Origin: Bacteroidaceae bacterium
GTDB lineage: Bacteria; Bacteroidota; Bacteroidia; Bacteroidales; Bacteroidaceae
NCBI GenBank assembly: GCA_016291905.1
Contig: JAEEZS010000069.1
Span: forward strand, 1 to 47,096
Direction: 5' to 3'
DNA length: 47,096 nt
In this document: piece by piece, positions 42,572 to 47,096 of the stretch
Position numbering within the stretch: position 1 is the stretch's first letter
How the letters are laid out: every line of letters begins with the position of its first letter
Made by a program: the position numbers and the translations under genes
The notes under the pieces: generated by a model
Told to the model about the DNA's origin: nothing
The model's database searches: none
Seen by the model: the letters and a program-made list of their open reading frames with translations, nothing else

Positions 42572-44278
42572 TTACTCTCCGCCTTCTCCTTCATCGTCTC
42601 CACCTTCTTCATCGTTGATGGGCTCTACGAAGGTTTCCTCGTCAATGGGTTCGAGAATGATGCAGTCAATACGGAAGGTACGGTCACCAACTTTGTTGTT
42701 TGCTTTCAAGGAACTGGTAATAATCAGCTTGGTTTGACCGATTTCACTACCGGTGAGGTCATATTCGTTGGTGGGGAAACGGAAGTATGAATGAGCTTCT
42801 TCCGTCTTTTGAGGTATGAAGACCAACGTGTCAAGTCTGTTGAAGCAGCTGTCCGACCAGTTCGTAATATTGGATCCCATGGAAAGCGTTTTGACCTTAC
42901 CGTCTGTTTCCACATACTTCAATTGAACATTGAATGTATTTTGCTTAGGTTCTGCCGTCCTGTCAAGGATGTTTGCGGGAACAAAGACGCACTTGACCAG
43001 GTAGGGGGCGGAAAGCACCTTGTTGATGGAAATCTCCAGTTTCGGGTTACCGGAAGACTGCTTGGCGGCATAGACACCATAGGAGCCGCGAGAAATGTGC
43101 CTGTAGAGATTTACACTATCGCGGGGGATGGTGACAATATCGGTATTGACGTTGGAGCCTCCGTCGATATTGATAAAGTCTTCACCCTCGATTTTGATGG
43201 TATCGTGCCAACACTTGATGGGGTCAAAGTTATAAGTGTCGGTGACAAAGAGCGTTCCGTTGCTGAGGTCGTCTTTCTCAACAAGGTTGTTGTAGAGATT
43301 CTTGTACTCATCATAACGGAAAGTGACCTTGTTGGGATAGGCGGCGTTGCGAGTTTGATGCCAGTTCGACGAGAGGGAGTCCTTTGTCCTGGGATCGTCA
43401 GTAACCTTCAGTCGGTTAATGGTGCGGCTGAAGACAAGGTGACGACACATGGCAGTTGCGGCATTGAGGCGCTGCAGGCTGTCGCCGCCCGCCTTCGTCG
43501 AAGGATAGGCGAAGTAGGTCAGCGCTTTCTTATACATCTGTCGCCAAGCCTTGTTCGTTGGGGCAATCATGTAGTAGGAACTGTCCTCACGGGCGAGATA
43601 ACCGATGCGGTTGAACCACTCATTGCGCAGGGTTACCACGGAGTCGAGGTAGGTAATCTGTCCGTTTACGATGGGTCCCTGCACACTCGCTTCCTGGTCG
43701 AAGTAGTTTACGTTAAACGATTTAAGGAAGGAGTTGATCTCCGAGAGGCTGTCAACCTTGGCCAACTGTTCCCAGATGTTGGCGGTGAAGGGAGCGTAGC
43801 CTTCGATGATGTGGAGCACACCGTTCTTGGCGGGAATGTTCTTCGCCACCAGCTTTTTGCCCTTGAAGGTGTAGGCGTCTCCGGCTCCTTCAAAGTAGGT
43901 GTACTTGCCGTTGATCATCTTCACCTGATTCTCGCTAAGAACGCCGCTAGCATTGTAGCGGTAGTCGGCGATGTGGTTCTCAACGAACTCAACCTGAAGG
44001 AGGCTGTCGTTGGCTTCTGAGTAACCAAACCCGTTCTTGGGGGCCCAGATGGTGTAGTAGCGATTCTGCTGGAGCAGGTTGTCGTAGCCTGTACGCTTCA
44101 GCATGTCAGCAAACTCGGACAGTTCACCCTTTTTGGAGATGATGTCCCAAAGAGTCTCAGTGGAGTTCAGTTCAGACTTCACTTGATAGTGTTCGTTCCA
44201 CTGATCGTTACAGGCGGCAAAAGCCAAAGTGATGATGGCACCGAACGCTAATGTTTTTATGATACTTTTCTTCATCAT
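42572..44278 (-). CDS. Fasciclin (FAS1) domain lipoprotein with acidic tail
   Basis: The product has 568 residues with a lipobox LAFAAC (Cys 22). The first FAS1 domain is about 40-165 (LWDIISKKGELSEFADMLKRTGYDNLL...YYTIWAPKNGFG...KNIPAKNGVLHIIEGYAPF); the NGVLHIIEG stretch is the typical second FAS1 box. A second, diverged FAS1 follows (about 170-320, with SLSEINSFLKSF, YYMIAPTNKAWRQMY). The remainder (about 320-550) is beta-rich, and the end has runs of Glu, Asp and Gly. FAS1 domains mediate adhesion or protein contacts. It is 36 nt before the SusC-like gene. The ligand is unknown. Confidence 0.88.
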   Translation of the reverse strand: MMKKSIIKTLAFGAIITLAFAACNDQWNEHYQVKSELNSTETLWDIISKKGELSEFADMLKRTGYDNLLQQNRYYTIWAPKNGFGYSEANDSLLQVEFVENHIADYRYNASGVLSENQVKMINGKYTYFEGAGDAYTFKGKKLVAKNIPAKNGVLHIIEGYAPFTANIWEQLAKVDSLSEINSFLKSFNVNYFDQEASVQGPIVNGQITYLDSVVTLRNEWFNRIGYLAREDSSYYMIAPTNKAWRQMYKKALTYFAYPSTKAGGDSLQRLNAATAMCRHLVFSRTINRLKVTDDPRTKDSLSSNWHQTRNAAYPNKVTFRYDEYKNLYNNLVEKDDLSNGTLFVTDTYNFDPIKCWHDTIKIEGEDFINIDGGSNVNTDIVTIPRDSVNLYRHISRGSYGVYAAKQSSGNPKLEISINKVLSAPYLVKCVFVPANILDRTAEPKQNTFNVQLKYVETDGKVKTLSMGSNITNWSDSCFNRLDTLVFIPQKTEEAHSYFRFPTNEYDLTGSEIGQTKLIITSSLKANNKVGDRTFRIDCIILEPIDEETFVEPINDEEGGDDEGEGGE

Positions 44279-44326
44279 AATGATATAAAATTGTTATTAC
44301 TTTTATTCTTTGGTTTATATGGTGAT

Positions 44327-46387
44327 TTATTTACGTTTCTCTTCCAAAGGGATATCCTCGCGGCGAAGGTAGCCGACGGGGACGATTTCCAAATAGTCGT
44401 GCATGAACTGCGCTTTGCCATTATCGTCTTCCTTGACGTTCTTGAAGCGGACCCAGTGTTCACCGGGGCCGAGGTATTTGGTGGTGATGACCTTGCGGAC
44501 AACGGAATTGTCGTCGCGGGCAAGGATGCTACCATTATAATAATAGGTGGTGGGGCCTTTGACGTACCCACGGTTCTTCATGTTCTTATCGTTTGCAATG
44601 CCGTTGTCGTCGGTCTGGGCATCGGCAATGTAACCAATATTGGGGGAGTTCAGCAGGATGCGGAGATCTACGGGGATACCCGTGACTTCATCATCCACAT
44701 AGAATTGGATGACATGGCGGTTGTTGTTGGCTGAATAGCCCATGCGGATTTCGTAGGTCCCTTCGGGTACAGGCGGCATTTTGTACTTGAAATCGAAGGC
44801 ACCGAGCCCCATCATTTCGTCACCTTGGTAGTTGTGCCAGGTTTGGTTGGGGCAGAGGTAATAGAGTCGCGTCTCCTCTGTGTTATAAACAAGGTTGGAG
44901 CCGTAGCCTTTGGGGATGTAGTATTCGTTGGTCTTGAGGATGCCTGCCTTGCCGCGTGAGCACCAGCGGACTTCATTGTTGGTGAATTCCGGAACCAGCG
45001 AGGAGAAGTCGAAGCGCATGATTTCGTTGAGGACATAGCCGCTCATAACGTCCTCGTCGTAAATCAATACGTTGTCAAGGAGATGGATGGAACCGTTGAG
45101 GGCTTCCTGCATGAATCCTGGATAATGGATGCTATCCTGCGAAATCACGGAGGGGTCATAAATCTTGATGTTGACGGGGATGTTCCGCTCACCACAGGTG
45201 CTTCGGTAGGGATTGCTGGCATTGGTGAGGTCACGTGAGTAGTTGACGAGAACATCGGTCTGGTACTTGGCGTTGCTCAGCGGACGCGTGACTTTCATCA
45301 ACGTACCCTGCATCGTCTCGTAGTACTCGAAACGGTCGCTGCGCTTCACAAGATTCACTTCCGAGTTGTACGTCTCAAGTGTCAGGTTGTAGCACACCAG
45401 TCGGGTAAAGAGCAGTTTCTTGTTCACTAGATGGTACGCCATGAATTTGTAAAGGGCATTGTTCGGGCTGGTGAAGTCAGTATCCGTTGCTTTCGGATAC
45501 CACTCTTTGCAGCGTGCGTAGAGGTCGTCGATGGAGTAGATGTCCAGCGAGTGGAACAGTTCGTCCGGCTCACAGAAGGCCGTAAAGCCATAGTAGCGTG
45601 TGGGCGGGAAGGAGCTGTTACCGTTACCGTCGTAGTTGCCTGCATAGCTCTCTCCATCTACATAGCTGAAGTCTTTGTAGTCTTGCAGCTTTTCTTCAAG
45701 GCCTGTTTTGACAAGGGCTTCGGAGAAGATGGAGAGGAAGGGCATGTCTTCGATGACGGCGGGCACGGTGTTCGACGAGGGATTGAGCACGCTTGAGATA
45801 GCATGCACTACACCGTTCTCCATCTGCTCGTCGGGAGAGATTATCCGGGCACCGTTAATGTACATGATGCTTTGCAGCGTTTCAGGGTCGTTGCCGAAGC
45901 TCATGGTGAGGTAGCGGTCGTTGAGGTTTTTGGTGGGTACGACGTCACCTTCCATCTCTGTGGTAAGGTAACTGTCACCCAGGATATGGGTCTTGGAAAT
46001 GACGGTGCACATACTGTCACTCAGCTCCTCAAGTTTAGGTGACGTGATGCCCGTCCAGATAACTTTCTTGGAATCGGGTAGGAGGGAGGCGCGGTAGATG
46101 CTGTCCTGCTCGAACAGATAGCGCTCCACGGCATCGTTGGTGGGGGCAAAGCAGGTGTAGGTGCCGTAAGCCTTCATCAGGTTGAACTTCTCTCCACGCT
46201 TGAGGATGTAGATGAAGTCGCTGAATGTCTCTTCATTCTCCTCAAGGTACTGGGCAACGGTCTTTCCCGTGAAGGTGTAGCGGTTGCTCATGTCGATGAC
46301 ATCGACACAGCTGCTCACCGTCACGCCCAGCGTGGCTGTCACAAAGGCAGTCGTTAGCCAGGTTTGTATTGAAGTCCGTTCACTCAT
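44327..46387 (-). CDS. Fasciclin (FAS1) domain lipoprotein, larger paralogue
   Basis: The product has 686 residues with a lipobox TVSSC (about 27). The first FAS1 domain is at about 38-210 (TVAQYLEENEETFSDFIYILKRGE..TYTCFAPTNDAVERYL...NGVVHAISSVL), the second at about 215-410 with VIEDMPFLSIFSEALVKTGLEEKL, YYGFTAFCEPDELF and SIHLLDNVLIYDE. The C-terminal region (about 480-670) is beta-rich (IPKGYGSN..YYLCPNQTW..GTYEIRMGYSANNNRHVIQFYVDDEV) and returns, about 70 percent identical by eye, in the next gene upstream. It may be a ligand-binding module. The cluster appears to have grown by tandem duplication. Confidence 0.88.
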   Translation of the reverse strand: MSERTSIQTWLTTAFVTATLGVTVSSCVDVIDMSNRYTFTGKTVAQYLEENEETFSDFIYILKRGEKFNLMKAYGTYTCFAPTNDAVERYLFEQDSIYRASLLPDSKKVIWTGITSPKLEELSDSMCTVISKTHILGDSYLTTEMEGDVVPTKNLNDRYLTMSFGNDPETLQSIMYINGARIISPDEQMENGVVHAISSVLNPSSNTVPAVIEDMPFLSIFSEALVKTGLEEKLQDYKDFSYVDGESYAGNYDGNGNSSFPPTRYYGFTAFCEPDELFHSLDIYSIDDLYARCKEWYPKATDTDFTSPNNALYKFMAYHLVNKKLLFTRLVCYNLTLETYNSEVNLVKRSDRFEYYETMQGTLMKVTRPLSNAKYQTDVLVNYSRDLTNASNPYRSTCGERNIPVNIKIYDPSVISQDSIHYPGFMQEALNGSIHLLDNVLIYDEDVMSGYVLNEIMRFDFSSLVPEFTNNEVRWCSRGKAGILKTNEYYIPKGYGSNLVYNTEETRLYYLCPNQTWHNYQGDEMMGLGAFDFKYKMPPVPEGTYEIRMGYSANNNRHVIQFYVDDEVTGIPVDLRILLNSPNIGYIADAQTDDNGIANDKNMKNRGYVKGPTTYYYNGSILARDDNSVVRKVITTKYLGPGEHWVRFKNVKEDDNGKAQFMHDYLEIVPVGYLRREDIPLEEKRK

Positions 46388-46474
46388 TGCTCCTTTTGCG
46401 GTTTTTTTGAAGTTTCCGAATTGCTATCTATAAATTTCCTTTTATTATTCTGAAGTTTTCAAATGGAGGCGGAA

Positions 46475-47096
46475 TCATTTTCTTTTGTCCTCAAGGGAGA
46501 TTTCTTCGTTGCGAAGCCAGCCAATGGGGACAATTTCCAAATAATCGTGCATGAATTGGTCAAGGCCATCATCCAGATCGTTGACGTTCTTGAAGCGCAG
46601 CCAATGATCACCCGGGCCAAGGTACTTGGTGGTGATGACGCGTCGGCAGTCACCGTTGTAGTTGCGGGCCAGCGTGCTACCTCCATAATAGAAGGTGGTG
46701 GGGCCTTTCAGCCAGCCGCGGTTTTTCATCTGCTTGTCGTTGGCTATACCGTTGTCATCAGTCTGGTTGTCGGCAATCCAGCCTACCTCGGGTACATTCA
46801 GCAGCCGACGAAGGTCGGTGGGGATGCCCGTAACTTCATCATCGACGTAGAACTGGATGACGCCGCGGTTGCTGTTCGCTGAATAGCCCATGCGCAGCTC
46901 GTACGTGCCTGGGGGAACGTGTGGTAAGAGGTAGCCGAAGTCAAAGGCACCCAGACACATACACTCATCACCCTGATAGTTCGCCCAGCTGGTGTGCGGG
47001 CTGAGGTAATAGAGACGGGTTTCTTCGGTGTTGTACTTCAAGTGATCGCTGTAACCATCAGGGATGTAGAACTCGTAGTCGCCCGAGACAAAGTTG
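46475..47096 (-). CDS. Partial fasciclin-cluster protein (C-terminal part, truncated by the window)
   Basis: The last 206 codons are visible, with no start inside the window. The frame stays open to the right edge (47096), so the N-terminus lies beyond it. The sequence is a close paralogue of the C-terminal module of the preceding gene, with the same order of motifs (TRLYYLSP, GTYELRMGYSANSNRGVIQFYVDDEVTGIP, TDDNGIANDKQMKNRGW, VITTKYLGPGDHWLRFKN, QFMHDYLEIVPIGWLR) and the same end EDKRK. The operon may extend further. FAS1 domains in the missing part are assumed, not seen. Confidence 0.8.
   Translation of the reverse strand, partial: NFVSGDYEFYIPDGYSDHLKYNTEETRLYYLSPHTSWANYQGDECMCLGAFDFGYLLPHVPPGTYELRMGYSANSNRGVIQFYVDDEVTGIPTDLRRLLNVPEVGWIADNQTDDNGIANDKQMKNRGWLKGPTTFYYGGSTLARNYNGDCRRVITTKYLGPGDHWLRFKNVNDLDDGLDQFMHDYLEIVPIGWLRNEEISLEDKRK

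Overview
The window looks like a chromosomal segment of a Bacteroidales bacterium, most likely Prevotella-like. The evidence is SusC/SusD and MCE proteins, a T9SS-type sorting tail, lipoprotein signals ending in acidic residues, the 'smalltalk'/HU-like pair, class II ribonucleotide reductase, and many promoters of the Bacteroidetes form TTTG-N20-TAnnTTTG without Shine-Dalgarno sequences. The genus cannot be fixed by reading. The first 20 kb is visibly richer in G/C-ending codons than the rest.

Layout. 1-1060: HU-like DNA-binding gene, a 31-residue smalltalk protein, tRNA-Gly(CCC). 1072-10154 (minus): glycosyltransferase, aroB, a 1929-residue papain-like peptidase with adhesive modules, and a CE1-type esterase. 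10280-11614: rarA. 11615-13200: about 1.6 kb almost without genes, dense in repeats. It holds a decayed HU copy, a candidate small RNA, hairpin mosaics, a 21-bp array, a symmetric iteron-like element, an octamer array, tRNA-Ala(GGC) and a vestigial second tRNA start. 13210-20692 (plus): ruvC, purN, mazG, then four tightly coupled genes (LysM lipoprotein, two SGNH hydrolases, MBOAT acyltransferase) that look like an envelope O-acylation unit. 20696-23668 (minus): murF followed by an HPr-kinase-like ATPase, an S24/S26-type protein and a PqqD-like protein. 23751-27403 (plus): folP, cdaA, groES, groEL. 27632-29258 (minus): a 5'-nucleotidase divided into two lipoproteins. 29457-29825: rplS. 29906-36888 (minus): folB, nrdJ, dnaA, an MCE protein and an N-acetylmuramoyl-L-alanine amidase. 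36898-47096 (minus): a SusC/SusD operon with a small lipoprotein and three fasciclin-type proteins, the last cut by the window end, and no carbohydrate enzyme.

Housekeeping functions (replication and repair, folate, nucleotides, cell wall, chaperones, c-di-AMP) alternate with surface functions. The least explained systems are the LysM-SGNH-SGNH-MBOAT operon, the kinase/S26/PqqD trio behind murF, the fasciclin-SusCD locus and the repeat-rich interval at 11.6-13.1 kb. All functions are inferred from reading motifs; no database search was run.
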